A stretch of DNA of 64,000 bases from an uncultured Bacteroides sp. (GTDB lineage: Bacteria > Bacillota > Clostridia > Lachnospirales > Lachnospiraceae), in contig CAMECH010000011.1 in NCBI GenBank assembly GCA_945913015.1, positions 1 through 64,000 on the forward strand. The letters are read 5' to 3'. Shown one piece after another: positions 34,392-43,661 of this stretch (position 1 is its first letter; each line of letters begins with the position of its first letter). Under the pieces are notes generated by a model that did not search any database, was not told where the DNA came from, and saw nothing but the letters and a program-made list of their open reading frames with translations. The position numbers and the translations under genes were made by a program.

Positions 34392-37097
34392 ATGCCGGAG
34401 CAGAGAGATTTAATATTGAAGCTTGGACAGAAGATAACTGACAGAATAGGAGTTAAGGTTACGGTTGATGATCCGGAATACTGGGGGCTGGCAACGGTTG
34501 TAACCGATGAGATGGCGGAAGTGGCACTGGGGATGAAGGTACGTGTTCCTATGACACTGGAGCAGATAGCAAAGAAATGCAAGAAGAGTGTTGAGCGCAC
34601 AGAAGAACTTCTTCAGGAGATGAGCGTTGTCGGACTGATTGAGTTTAACTGGGAAAATGAAGACCATCATAAACAGTATGTATTGCCGAGATTTGTTCCG
34701 GGAAGTGCAGAGTTTATGATGATGAATGAGAAGCAGGTTGAGGAGCATCCTGAACTTGCGGATTTCTTTGAACAGATGTCCAGACTCCCGTTGGAGAAAG
34801 TAACGCCAATGGTACCACCCGGAGGAGCAGGTATAGGTATGCATGTTATTCCTGTTGAGGAGGCGATACCTGCAACTGCTGAGTCTGTAAGCATTGAGCA
34901 CATTTCATACTGGCTGAACAAGTATAAGGATAAATATGCGGTGGGAGCGTGTTCATGCCGTCGTCAGCAGAGAGTACGCGGAGAAGGAACAGGAGATATC
35001 GAGGGCGACTTGTGTATCGGTGTAGGTGATATGGCGGATTATCTGGTTCAGACCGGAAAAGGGCGTTATGCTGATATTGATGAGGTAATGGAGATACTGA
35101 AACGGGCTGAAGATAATGGATATGTACACCAGATTACCAACATTGATGGTGAAGATAAAATATTTGCAATATGTAACTGTGCCGTAGGCGTATGTAATGC
35201 TCTCAGGACATCGCAGCTTTTCAACACGCCGAATATGTCACGTTCAGCATATCGTGCAAGTGTTACAACCGAGAATTGTGTTGCCTGCGGCCGCTGTGTG
35301 CAGTATTGTCCTACGGGGGCAGCAAAGCTGGGACAGAAACTTTGTACAAAGGATGGACCGATTGAATATCCTAAGCAGGAGCTTCCTGATACAATAAAGT
35401 GGGGCAGGGAAAAATGGAATCCACAGTACCGCGACAATAACCAGATTAACTGCTATGATACCGGAACATCACCATGCAAGAGTGCATGTCCTGCGCATCT
35501 GCCTGTGCAGGGCTACATAAAAATGGCTTCTCAGGGAAGATACATGGATGCGTTGAAGCTTATTAAGACAGAGAATCCGTTCCCGGCTGTGTGTGGTGCA
35601 ATCTGTAACCGGAGCTGTGAGGATGCATGTACGCGTGGAACCATAGACCAGGCAGTTGCCATTGATGAAATTAAGAAGTTTATTGCACAGCAGGAGCTGC
35701 ATGAGGCAAACAGATATATTCCAAAGACTGTCAATCATGAGGGAAAACAGTTTGAGGAAAAAATTGCTGTAATCGGTGCAGGACCTGCCGGTATGTCGGC
35801 AGCATTTTATTTAAGAAGCAAGGGGTATCCGGTAGATATATTTGAAAGAGATGCCAATCCGGGCGGAATGATGCTTAACGGAATACCGTCATTCAGACTT
35901 GAGAAAAATGTGATTGACGCTGAGATTGATGTGCTGCGTAAGATGGGTGTTGGTTTTAAATGCGGCGTTGAAGTCGGAAAGGATGTTACAATTGAGCAGC
36001 TTCGCAGTCAGGGATATAAAGCATTTTATATTGCGATAGGTGCGCAGGGTGGAAGAAAGCTTGGAATTGCAGGCGAAGATGCTAAAGGCGTAACAACCGG
36101 AGTTGAGTTCCTCAAGCTTGTAAATGCTGACGAAAACAATGTAAAATTAAGCGGACGTACAGTTGTAATCGGCGGAGGTAATGTGGCTGTTGATGTTGCG
36201 AGAACTGCAGTGCGTGCAGGTTCGGATAAAGTTGAGATGTTCTGCCTTGAAGACCGGGAGAGCATGCCTGCCGCAAAGGATGAGATTGAAGAAACGCTCG
36301 AGGAGGGCATCAGCATCAATAACTCATGGGGACCAAAGGAAATACTCACAAATGATGGCAGGGTTACAGGTGTGATTTTCAAAAAATGTATATCTGTCTT
36401 TGATGAGAATAAGCGTTTTGCACCAAAATATGATGAGAATGAGACAATTACGGTTGAGTGCGATAACGTTCTGATTTCGGTAGGGCAGTCGGTTGTCTGG
36501 GGTGAACTGCTTAAGGGAACTAAGGTTGAACTTAATGCCAATGGGACGGCAAAGGCAGACCCTGTAACATATCAGACCGCAGAGCCGGATATATTTGTCG
36601 GCGGTGATGTATATACCGGACCGAAATTTGCAATTGATGCGATTGCAGCAGGAAAAGAGGGTTGCGAGTCAATTCACAGATTTGTACATAAAGGTCACAG
36701 CCTGACGCTCGGAAGAAACCTGCGTCAGTTCCCTTCGCTTGATAAGGAAAATCTTGCAATTGAGCCTGAAAGCTACGACAATGCACAAAGACAGGTTCAT
36801 GGCACAAAACCGGGAGATGCAAAGTCAAGCTTCAGGGATTTGCGCAGCACATTTACGGAGGAGCAGGTTAAGACTGAGGCAGGAAGATGTCTTGGCTGCG
36901 GAGCAACAATAGTTGACCCTAACCAATGTATAGGCTGCGGAATCTGTACAACAAAGTGCGAGTTTGATGCGATACATTTAAGCCGTGATTTGCCGGATGC
37001 AAGTAAAATGTATAAATCTGAGGATAAAATGAAGGCAATACTGCCTTATATGTTAAAGCGTGAAATCAAGATTAAATTCAAGAAAGACAAAGAATAA
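34392..37097 (+). CDS. Large Fe-S flavoprotein oxidoreductase (GltD-like core)
   Basis: 901 residues. The N-terminal part (about 1-120) looks like a winged-helix or adaptor region. It is followed by two Cys groups (CSCRRQQRV near 188 and CNCAVGVCNA near 260), a ferredoxin-like [4Fe-4S] motif (CVACGRCVQYCP near 297) and GltD-type Cys motifs (CKSACPAHLPVQGYI, CGAICNRSCEDAC). The FAD-binding GAGPAGMSAAFYLRSKGY is near 462 and an NAD(P)H motif GGGNVAVDVARTAVRAG near 597. A final ferredoxin module (CIGCGICTTKCEFDAIH) ends the chain. It would pass electrons between NAD(P)H and an unknown acceptor. First gene of a set with hypA, a membrane protein and hypB. Confidence 0.85.
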   Translation: MPEQRDLILKLGQKITDRIGVKVTVDDPEYWGLATVVTDEMAEVALGMKVRVPMTLEQIAKKCKKSVERTEELLQEMSVVGLIEFNWENEDHHKQYVLPRFVPGSAEFMMMNEKQVEEHPELADFFEQMSRLPLEKVTPMVPPGGAGIGMHVIPVEEAIPATAESVSIEHISYWLNKYKDKYAVGACSCRRQQRVRGEGTGDIEGDLCIGVGDMADYLVQTGKGRYADIDEVMEILKRAEDNGYVHQITNIDGEDKIFAICNCAVGVCNALRTSQLFNTPNMSRSAYRASVTTENCVACGRCVQYCPTGAAKLGQKLCTKDGPIEYPKQELPDTIKWGREKWNPQYRDNNQINCYDTGTSPCKSACPAHLPVQGYIKMASQGRYMDALKLIKTENPFPAVCGAICNRSCEDACTRGTIDQAVAIDEIKKFIAQQELHEANRYIPKTVNHEGKQFEEKIAVIGAGPAGMSAAFYLRSKGYPVDIFERDANPGGMMLNGIPSFRLEKNVIDAEIDVLRKMGVGFKCGVEVGKDVTIEQLRSQGYKAFYIAIGAQGGRKLGIAGEDAKGVTTGVEFLKLVNADENNVKLSGRTVVIGGGNVAVDVARTAVRAGSDKVEMFCLEDRESMPAAKDEIEETLEEGISINNSWGPKEILTNDGRVTGVIFKKCISVFDENKRFAPKYDENETITVECDNVLISVGQSVVWGELLKGTKVELNANGTAKADPVTYQTAEPDIFVGGDVYTGPKFAIDAIAAGKEGCESIHRFVHKGHSLTLGRNLRQFPSLDKENLAIEPESYDNAQRQVHGTKPGDAKSSFRDLRSTFTEEQVKTEAGRCLGCGATIVDPNQCIGCGICTTKCEFDAIHLSRDLPDASKMYKSEDKMKAILPYMLKREIKIKFKKDKE

Positions 37098-37110
37098 GAA
37101 AGAGGCATGA

Positions 37111-37455
37111 ATGCATGAATTAGGGATTATTGTTCATATTTCCAAAACACTCACAAAGCTTGCAGATGAGAAAAAGCTTACCAGAATAGGTGCAGTTGTG
37201 CTTGAGGTCGGCGAGGTCAGCGGAATAGTTCCGGATTATATGACGGATGCGTGGAATTATTACAGGACTAAGTCAAATCTTCTTGCGGATGCAGAACTTA
37301 GGATGGAGACACTTCCGGCTGTGACGTTTTGTGAGGAGTGCGGGAAAACATATCCTACAGTCAGGTATGGTAAGATTTGTCCGCACTGCCAAAGCGACAG
37401 AACTTATCTGCTTACGGGCAATGAATGCAGCATCAGGGAAATTGAGGCATGTTGA
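37111..37455 (+). CDS. hypA: Hydrogenase nickel-incorporation protein HypA
   Basis: 114 residues, normal HypA length. The N-terminal nickel-binding Met-His-Glu (MHELGI) is intact, and the zinc site appears as CEECGKTYPTVRYGKICPHC (two CxxC pairs). HypA delivers nickel with HypB to [NiFe]-hydrogenase or urease. RBS AAAGAGG is 6 bases before the ATG and the gene follows the flavoprotein after 13 bases. No hydrogenase or urease structural gene is in the window. Confidence 0.92.
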   Translation: MHELGIIVHISKTLTKLADEKKLTRIGAVVLEVGEVSGIVPDYMTDAWNYYRTKSNLLADAELRMETLPAVTFCEECGKTYPTVRYGKICPHCQSDRTYLLTGNECSIREIEAC

Positions 37456-37477
37456 AAATAAAATATAAGGAGGAGTG

Positions 37478-38533
37478 ATGTGTATGTTATTTCATGTTTA
37501 TGGCAGTGATGCAATTTATCAGTGGATTGCAATGTTTGCAGTGCTTGCGGGGCTTATTCTTCTGAATGAGTTTGCAAGGCGTACAAAAACAGGCGGATTA
37601 CTTATGTTTGGAGTTGTTCCGCTTGCACTTACGGTTTATTTCATTGTGATTGCTGTTGCAGCAAGAATGGGAATTGAGTGGGCAGTTAACAACCAGACGC
37701 ATATGTATATGAACAGCTGGTTCCACTACATGAAGCTATATGCATCCCTTGCAGGCTGTATCGGTTTCATGATGATTAAGTACGGCTGGGGAATCGGTAA
37801 AAAGCACTGGTTTAAGGCATATCCGTTTGCAATTGTTGCGATAAATATTCTGATTGCGGTTGCAAGTGATTTTGAATCTGCAATTAACGGATGGTATTCG
37901 TGGTGGCTGTCATCAGAAGGTGTATGGCTGTATGGCGGCTGGCATAATGTGATGAATGGAATTGCAGGACTTATCAATATATTCTGTATGACGGGCTGGT
38001 GGGCTGTCTATTCCTCAAAGGACGGAAAAGATATGATTTGGCCTGATATGATATGGGTATATATTGTTGTGTATGATGTATGGAATTTTGCATATACATA
38101 CAACTGCCTGCCGACACATTCATGGTTCTGTGGAATAGCGCTTCTTCTTGCTCCGACAATTGCAGCGCTTATCTGGAATAAAGGCGGCTGGATTCAGAAC
38201 CGCGCCAACACACTCTGCATCTGGTGTATGTTTGCACAGGTGTTTCCGCTGTTTCAGGAAACTCTTGCCGACGGAACAAAGTTTTTCCCTTGGGCAACGC
38301 TTACAACGCAGTATGCGGACGGAACTCTGAACGGAATCACCGCCGGTGGTGCGGCTAATGCTAACCCAACGGCAATGACAATAGTCAGTGCACTTGCCCT
38401 GATTGTAAATGTAATTGCGCTTGCTTACATAATTTGTAAGTCTGTCAAGACAAAGACAAATCCTTACAAGGGTGAGATATTTACTGATTTCAAGTATTAC
38501 AAGGATGCGGCTGCGAGAGCTGATATTAATTAA
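37478..38533 (+). CDS. DUF5692-like multi-pass membrane protein
   Basis: About 351 residues with roughly nine transmembrane helices. It is rich in aromatic residues, with Trp clusters such as NGWYSWWLSSEGVWLYGGWHNV. No transporter signature is recognised; it resembles the uncharacterised DUF5692 family, from memory rather than a search. Its position between hypA and hypB suggests a membrane partner of the flavoprotein or a metal permease. AAGGAGG (37467-37473) is 4 bases before ATG 37478 and 10 before ATG 37484, so either start is possible. A hairpin follows the stop. Confidence 0.65.
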   Translation: MCMLFHVYGSDAIYQWIAMFAVLAGLILLNEFARRTKTGGLLMFGVVPLALTVYFIVIAVAARMGIEWAVNNQTHMYMNSWFHYMKLYASLAGCIGFMMIKYGWGIGKKHWFKAYPFAIVAINILIAVASDFESAINGWYSWWLSSEGVWLYGGWHNVMNGIAGLINIFCMTGWWAVYSSKDGKDMIWPDMIWVYIVVYDVWNFAYTYNCLPTHSWFCGIALLLAPTIAALIWNKGGWIQNRANTLCIWCMFAQVFPLFQETLADGTKFFPWATLTTQYADGTLNGITAGGAANANPTAMTIVSALALIVNVIALAYIICKSVKTKTNPYKGEIFTDFKYYKDAAARADIN

Positions 38534-38564
38534 TATAAATATATTGTTTGTGAAAAATATGCTG

Positions 38565-38592
38565 ATTTGCGCCGGTGATAGCTGGCGCAAAT
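38565..38592 (+). promoter_or_regulatory. Intergenic hairpin before hypB
   Basis: ATTTGCGCC pairs perfectly with GGCGCAAAT (9 bp, 10-base loop). Only TAGTTTGT follows, so it is at best an attenuator or a transcript-processing site rather than a strong terminator. Confidence 0.5.
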
Positions 38593-38632
38593 TAGTTTGT
38601 ACGGACTCTTTAGAACAGGAGATAACAAAGTT

Positions 38633-39304
38633 ATGGATATGAAAATAATTGAAGTAAAGCAGAGTATATTTGCTGATAATGATGCAGATGCGGAAAAGTT
38701 AAGAAAACAGCTTAAGGAGGAGAAAACATTTCTCCTTAATGTGATGTCATCGCCGGGAAGCGGCAAAACGACCACACTTGTCAGAACGATTAACGAACTT
38801 TCAAAAGAATTAAAAATAGGTGTAATGGAAGCGGACATAGACTCTGATGTCGATGCAAGAACCGTGGCGCAGCAGACAGGGGTGCAAACAATACAACTTC
38901 ATACAGGCGGGATGTGTCATCTTGATGCAGATATGACAAGACAGGGAGTAGCGCAGCTTGACACAGGCGACCTTGACCTTGTTGTCCTTGAAAATGTAGG
39001 CAATCTCGTCTGTCCTGCTGAATTTGATACGGGGGCGTCTAAGAATGTTATGATACTTTCAGTACCGGAGGGACATGATAAGCCACTCAAGTATCCGCTG
39101 ATTTTTACAGTATGCGATGCGCTTCTGATTAATAAAATTGATGTGTTGCCGTATTTTGATTTTGATATGGAAAAGGTTAAGGAATATGCACACCGCCGCA
39201 ATCCTAAGCTGAAAATTTTTCCTATATGTGCGAAAACGGGTGAGGGAATGCAGGAATGGTGCGACTGGCTGCGCAGTGAGGTAAAGGATTGGAATGGCAA
39301 ATAA
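38633..39304 (+). CDS. hypB: Hydrogenase nickel-incorporation GTPase HypB
   Basis: 223 residues. P-loop SSPGSGKTTTLVRT, switch-type EADIDSDVDA, the metal-site segment GGMCHLDADM, NVGNLVCPAEFDTGA and the guanine-specificity NKIDVLPYF are all present, as expected for the GTPase that inserts nickel. The N-terminal Cys cluster and His-rich region of some HypB proteins are absent. ATG 38633 follows AGGAG by 11 bases; ATG 38639 is possible, and the longer TTG frame from 38597 overlaps the hairpin. With HypA it forms the nickel-delivery pair. Confidence 0.93.
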   Translation: MDMKIIEVKQSIFADNDADAEKLRKQLKEEKTFLLNVMSSPGSGKTTTLVRTINELSKELKIGVMEADIDSDVDARTVAQQTGVQTIQLHTGGMCHLDADMTRQGVAQLDTGDLDLVVLENVGNLVCPAEFDTGASKNVMILSVPEGHDKPLKYPLIFTVCDALLINKIDVLPYFDFDMEKVKEYAHRRNPKLKIFPICAKTGEGMQEWCDWLRSEVKDWNGK

Positions 39305-39312
39305 GCATTCAC

Positions 39313-39385
39313 AGCAGAGCAAAATCTGATATTTGTATTTCGCTTTCTTCAACGCTTTAGCGGCTGCGGAATGGAGGATGTTATG
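39313..39385 (+). repeat. Structured leader element, copy 4 (before the EamA gene)
   Basis: GCAGAGCAAAATCTGATATT matches the upstream part of copy 2 with one mismatch. It is followed by the degenerate hairpin AACGCTTTAGCGG and TGCGGAATGGAGG, which supplies the ribosome binding site for ATG 39383. Confidence 0.6.
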
Positions 39386-40249
39386 TGGGTATTATTTGCA
39401 ATAGGTTCATCATTTTTTGCTGGAATTACGGCAATTCTTGCTAAATGTGGAATAAGAAAGACTGATTCAGCTGTGGCTACGGCAATAAGAACGATTGTGG
39501 TTCTGATTTTTGCATGGCTTATGGCATTTATTACAAATTCGTGCGGAAATATTACACAGATAAGCAGAGAGACATTACTGTTCCTTGTACTTTCGGGACT
39601 TGCAACGGGAGCATCATGGCTCTGCTATTTTCACGCCCTGCAGATTGGGGATATTAACAAGGTTGTTCCGATTGATAAATCAAGTACGGTACTTACAATT
39701 CTGCTTGCACTCATTTTCTTAAATGAGGGAATCACTCTGTTGAAAGCAGTTTCGGTAGTCATGATTGGAGTCGGAACGCTGCTGATGATTTCTAAGAAAG
39801 AATCGGATGACAGTGACAGAAAATCGGGCAAAATCTGGCTTATCTATGCGGTGCTTTCGGCAGTATTTGCAAGTCTTACGGCAATACTCGGAAAAATCGG
39901 AATTTCGGGTGTGGACTCTAATCTGGGAACGGCGATTCGTACTAGCGTAGTGCTTGTGATGGCATGGATTATGGTATTTGTAACCGGAAAGCAGAGTAAA
40001 ATCAGGGAAGTGCCCGGAAAGGAGCTTGTGTTTATCTGCCTATCGGGGCTTGCAACAGGTGCATCGTGGCTTTGCTATTACCGGGCACTGCAGGAGGGGC
40101 CGGCAAGCGTGGTAGTACCTATTGACAAACTAAGCATTCTTGTGACGATAGCATTTTCATGGATTGTCTTTCATGAGAAAATCAGCAGAAAGGCAGCCGC
40201 AGGGCTTGCGCTGATAACGGTAGGTACGCTTATGATGGTTGTTTTCTGA
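39383..40249 (+). CDS. EamA/DMT-family transporter
   Basis: 288 residues with ten transmembrane helices in two EamA repeats of five. Both repeats carry the same sequence block (SGLATGASWLCYFHALQIGD in the first, SGLATGASWLCYYRALQEGP in the second) and the VVPIDK motif, evidence of internal duplication. Substrate unknown; relatives export amino acids or metabolites. The start is ATG 39383 behind GGAGG; ATG 39371 lies inside the ribosome binding site. Downstream (40250-40514, 265 bases) I see no gene or convincing element before hsdM. Confidence 0.9.
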   Translation: MWVLFAIGSSFFAGITAILAKCGIRKTDSAVATAIRTIVVLIFAWLMAFITNSCGNITQISRETLLFLVLSGLATGASWLCYFHALQIGDINKVVPIDKSSTVLTILLALIFLNEGITLLKAVSVVMIGVGTLLMISKKESDDSDRKSGKIWLIYAVLSAVFASLTAILGKIGISGVDSNLGTAIRTSVVLVMAWIMVFVTGKQSKIREVPGKELVFICLSGLATGASWLCYYRALQEGPASVVVPIDKLSILVTIAFSWIVFHEKISRKAAAGLALITVGTLMMVVF

Positions 40250-40514
40250 GTCGTTGGGGGAATTTTATTTACAAAACGGGAAAGCGGTGTTGTAATTGAA
40301 CGCTCAAAGGCTTTAATTGTAAATATGAAAGGCAGATGATATAATTATTCTTGAAAAAAGTGCGGTTTGATGTGATAAATCGGAATTAATAATATGTCAG
40401 GAAAGTAGATAAAAATATCTTATAAGTCCGGATGAAAACTATTGATTGATAGGGAATAGTGCAGATAGAGTCTGAAGAATAGAAAAAAGATACCAAGGAA
40501 AGTGAGGATTTATT

Positions 40515-42026
40515 GTGGCAGACAAGAATAATGCAAATATAGGATTTGAAAAAGAAATATGGGATGCGGCATGTGTGCTATGGGGACATATCCCGGCAGC
40601 AGAGTATAGAAAAGTTATCGTTGGACTTATTTTCTTAAGATATATATCAGCGGCATTTGATAAAAGATATAAAGAACTGGTAGATGAGGGAGATGGCTTT
40701 GAGAATGATATAGATGCATATACTATGGAAAATGTTTTCTTTGTACCAGAGGAAGCAAGGTGGTCAACTATAGCATCCGCAGCTCATACTCCGGAAATTG
40801 GAATAGTGATTGATAATGCAATGAAGGCTATCGAGACAGACAATAAAAGTTTAAAAGATGTCCTTCCAAAGAATTATGCTAGCCCGGATCTGGATAAAAG
40901 AATCTTAGGTGATGTTGTTGATATATTTACAAATAGCATTGATATGACTGATACGGAAGCAAATGAAGATTTGCTTGGAAGAACATATGAGTATTGTATT
41001 GCTCAGTTTGCAGAAAAAGAAGGTGCAAGTGGAGGAGAATTTTATACTCCTTCAAGTATTGTAAAAACATTGGTTGAAATCTTAAAACCATTTGAAAACT
41101 GTCGTGTATATGATCCATGTTGCGGTTCAGGTGGAATGTTTGTACAGAGTGCAAAGTTTATTCAGGCACATAACGGAAAGAGAGGGGCAATATCCGTATA
41201 TGGGCAGGAAGCGAATGCTGACACATGGAAAATGGCAAAAATGAATATGGCAATCAGAGGCATAGATGCTAACTTTGGACCATATCAGGCAGATACATTT
41301 ACGAATGATTTGCATAAGACTTTAAAAGCAGATTTTATACTTGCAAATCCCCCATTCAACTATCATCCATGGAATCAGGAAAGATTGGTAGATGATCCAC
41401 GTTGGAAATATGGTTTGCCACCAGCGGGAAATGCCAACTATGCATGGATTCAGCACATGATTCATCATCTTGCACCAAATGGGAAGATTGGATTGGTACT
41501 TGCCAATGGTGCATTATCTACGCAGACAAGTGGAGAAGGAGAAATTCGTAAGAAAATTATCGAAGATGATAAAATTGAAGGTATTATTGCTATGCCTACA
41601 CAGCTTTTCTATAGCGTGACGATTCCGGTAACTTTGTGGTTTATTACAAATAATAAGAAGCAGAAAGGGAAAACATTATTTATAGATGCCCGTAATATGG
41701 GGCATATGGTAGACAGAAAGCATAGAGATCTGGATGATGAAAAAGATATAAAACTGTTAGCAGATACTTTTGAAGCATTTCAGAATGGAACATTGGAGGA
41801 GAAAAAAGGCTTCTGTGCAATAGCAACAATAGCGGATATCGCGAAACAGGATTATATTCTTACTCCGGGCCGATATGTAGGAATTGCAGAACAGGAAGAA
41901 GATGAAGAACCATTTGAGGAAAAGATGGGAAGACTTACTTCGGAGTTGTCTGATATGTTTGCAAAATCGCACGAATTGGAGAATGAGATAAGGAAGAAAT
42001 TGGGGGCGATTGGGTATGAAATTTGA
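40515..42026 (+). CDS. hsdM: Type I restriction-modification methyltransferase subunit
   Basis: 503 residues. HsdM N-terminal domain (IWDAACVLWGHIPAAEYRKVI), a TPSSIVKTLVEIL segment, AdoMet motif I DPCCGSGGMFVQS and catalytic motif IV NPPF give an N6-adenine methyltransferase. It protects host DNA and is needed for restriction. GTG 40515 follows GAGG by 7 bases. It overlaps hsdS (42016) slightly. The region from here to 50.7 kb is visibly AT-richer than its surroundings, suggesting horizontal acquisition. Confidence 0.95.
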   Translation: MADKNNANIGFEKEIWDAACVLWGHIPAAEYRKVIVGLIFLRYISAAFDKRYKELVDEGDGFENDIDAYTMENVFFVPEEARWSTIASAAHTPEIGIVIDNAMKAIETDNKSLKDVLPKNYASPDLDKRILGDVVDIFTNSIDMTDTEANEDLLGRTYEYCIAQFAEKEGASGGEFYTPSSIVKTLVEILKPFENCRVYDPCCGSGGMFVQSAKFIQAHNGKRGAISVYGQEANADTWKMAKMNMAIRGIDANFGPYQADTFTNDLHKTLKADFILANPPFNYHPWNQERLVDDPRWKYGLPPAGNANYAWIQHMIHHLAPNGKIGLVLANGALSTQTSGEGEIRKKIIEDDKIEGIIAMPTQLFYSVTIPVTLWFITNNKKQKGKTLFIDARNMGHMVDRKHRDLDDEKDIKLLADTFEAFQNGTLEEKKGFCAIATIADIAKQDYILTPGRYVGIAEQEEDEEPFEEKMGRLTSELSDMFAKSHELENEIRKKLGAIGYEI

Positions 42027-43131
42027 AACTTATACATTGCAGAAAATCGCGACAATCAAATATGGTAAAAATCAAAAAAAAGTAGCATCTTCAGATGGTA
42101 ATATTCCTATATATGGAACAGGTGGATTAATGGGATATGCAACTAAATCACTCTATGATAGACCATCAGTTTTGATTGGGAGAAAGGGTACAATTGATAA
42201 AGTAAGATATGTTACTTATCCATTTTGGACGGTTGACACACTTTTTTACACTGAAATTAATGAGGCTTTAGTACTGCCACACTATTTGTATTATGCAATG
42301 ACGTTATTAGATTTAAATCAATTTAATGAAGGGACAACAATACCAAGTTTACGAACAGAAACGTTAAATAGCTTAGAATTTAGATTGCCTTCGATAGAAG
42401 AACAAAGGAAGATTTTATCAATAGTTGAGCCAATTGAAGAAAAAATCGAGATAAATAATCAGATAAACAATAATTTATTGGAGCAAGTGCTCGCTTTATA
42501 TCGTAATAATTTTGTTGATACCTTCAATGCTGCCCGTAAAATTTGCCGTGCCGATGAATATTTTGATATTTCTATCGGCAAAACACCACCTAGAAAAGAA
42601 CCACAATGGTTCAGCACTAACCCGCAAGATGTCACTTGGGTATCTATCTCGGATATGGGAACTTGCGGTTTGTATATTAGTAGCAGCTCCGAGCAACTTA
42701 CAAAAGAAGCAGTTGAACGGTATAATGTTAACATTGTACCTGATAACACAGTTTTACTTAGCTTTAAGCTCACAGTTGGCAGAATAGCAATTACCAATGG
42801 AGAAATGACTACCAATGAAGCGATTGCACATTTCAAAACTGACAGAAAAGAAATAAATGAATATCTCTATTGTTATTTAAAGTGCTTTAACTACCAAACT
42901 ATGGGCAGTACATCATCAATCGCAACAGCCGTAAACTCAAAAATAATCAAAGGTATGCCTTTTGTTGTGCCAACCGATGATGAGCTCATAAATTTCCATA
43001 GTGTGGCTGCTCCAATATTTGCAAAGATAAAGGCAAATCAAATCGAAACCGACAATCTGACAGCACTTAGAGATACTCTTTTACCTAAATTGATGTCAGG
43101 TGAGCTTGATGTCTCTGACATTGACATCTAA
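42016..43131 (+). CDS. hsdS: Type I restriction-modification specificity subunit (expressed copy)
   Basis: 371 residues with two target-recognition domains (about 1-150 and 190-345) separated by conserved helical spacers (EEQRKILSIVEPIEEKIEINNQINN and LTALRDTLLPKLMSGELDV). It sets the DNA sequence recognised by the HsdM/HsdR complex. The central spacer contains an inversion site (42464-42477) and another lies just after the stop (43137-43150), so the second half is an invertible cassette. ATG 42016 overlaps the end of hsdM. Other versions of the protein can be made from the cassette at 45563-46267. Confidence 0.93.
   Translation: MKFETYTLQKIATIKYGKNQKKVASSDGNIPIYGTGGLMGYATKSLYDRPSVLIGRKGTIDKVRYVTYPFWTVDTLFYTEINEALVLPHYLYYAMTLLDLNQFNEGTTIPSLRTETLNSLEFRLPSIEEQRKILSIVEPIEEKIEINNQINNNLLEQVLALYRNNFVDTFNAARKICRADEYFDISIGKTPPRKEPQWFSTNPQDVTWVSISDMGTCGLYISSSSEQLTKEAVERYNVNIVPDNTVLLSFKLTVGRIAITNGEMTTNEAIAHFKTDRKEINEYLYCYLKCFNYQTMGSTSSIATAVNSKIIKGMPFVVPTDDELINFHSVAAPIFAKIKANQIETDNLTALRDTLLPKLMSGELDVSDIDI
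42464..42477 (+). repeat. hsdS inversion site 1
   Basis: TAAACAATAATTTA within the central conserved part of hsdS. It is an exact inverted match to sites 2 and 4 and a direct match to site 3. Confidence 0.75.
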
Positions 43132-43136
43132 GCCGC

Positions 43137-43150
43137 TAAATTATTGTTTA
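43137..43150 (-). repeat. hsdS inversion site 2
   Basis: TAAATTATTGTTTA just after the hsdS stop, the inverse of site 1. The surrounding TAAATTATTGTTTAACATA (43137-43155) is identical to site 4, and the preceding TAAGCCGC matches the inverted flank of site 3 with one change. Confidence 0.75.
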
Positions 43151-43176
43151 ACATAGTAGAAAAGAGGTGAATTTAA

Positions 43177-43449
43177 ATGAAAGATTATGCAATCCTTACT
43201 AATCAAGGTGAGTATTCGATATTTCAATTTAATAATCAAATAATACGTTTTGCAACATCTGATAGGCTTGAAAAATATACCAAAGTTATAGAGTGGGATA
43301 AAGGATATATTGTTGTGATGGCAAAGTATAGGGGGCTTGAAGAGGTAGAGGAATATATTGATTTGGTGCCTATACTAGAAATGCTATATTATGATGTTGA
43401 CGAGTTTTTAAAACCGATTAAGGAGGTGAAAATTGACTATGCAGCTTAA
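43177..43449 (+). CDS. Small hypothetical protein of the hsdS locus
   Basis: 90 residues, strand-rich start (YAILTNQGEYSIFQFNNQIIRFA), acidic overall, no signal peptide or membrane helix. I do not recognise a family with certainty. RBS AGAGGTG precedes the ATG. It overlaps the next gene, and the three small genes 43177-43940 look like one unit inside the invertible locus. A role as antitoxin or regulator is possible but not shown. Confidence 0.6.
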   Translation: MKDYAILTNQGEYSIFQFNNQIIRFATSDRLEKYTKVIEWDKGYIVVMAKYRGLEEVEEYIDLVPILEMLYYDVDEFLKPIKEVKIDYAA

Positions 43450-43660
43450 TGTAAAAGAAATTGCAGATAAAGCAGACATGATTATAAATGGCTATGCCTT
43501 TACTAGAGAGGGAGAGTATGTTCGTATTCTAAATCTTAATTGCATAAATCATGCGGCAGCAATTTACGGTGGAAAGATTGTAGATACCAATATGGACGAT
43601 ATTGAGAATCAAATTGTTATGGACTATTATGAGCAGAATAAGCAGTTTATGGAGGATTAG
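43433..43660 (+). CDS. Small hypothetical protein of the hsdS locus
   Basis: 75 residues. It begins MQLNVKEIADKADMIINGYAF after a short lead, with an acidic C-terminus. TTG 43433 is 6 bases after AGGAGG; ATG 43439 is 12 bases after it, so either may be used. It overlaps the preceding gene by 17 bases and ends 1 base before the DUF4160-like gene, so coupling is likely. No function recognised. Confidence 0.55.
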   Translation: MTMQLNVKEIADKADMIINGYAFTREGEYVRILNLNCINHAAAIYGGKIVDTNMDDIENQIVMDYYEQNKQFMED

Positions 43661-43661
43661 G

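Noticed and set aside
40250-40514. Gene or RNA in the gap before hsdM
   Set aside because: No open frame with a ribosome binding site and no convincing stem-loop; left as unannotated.
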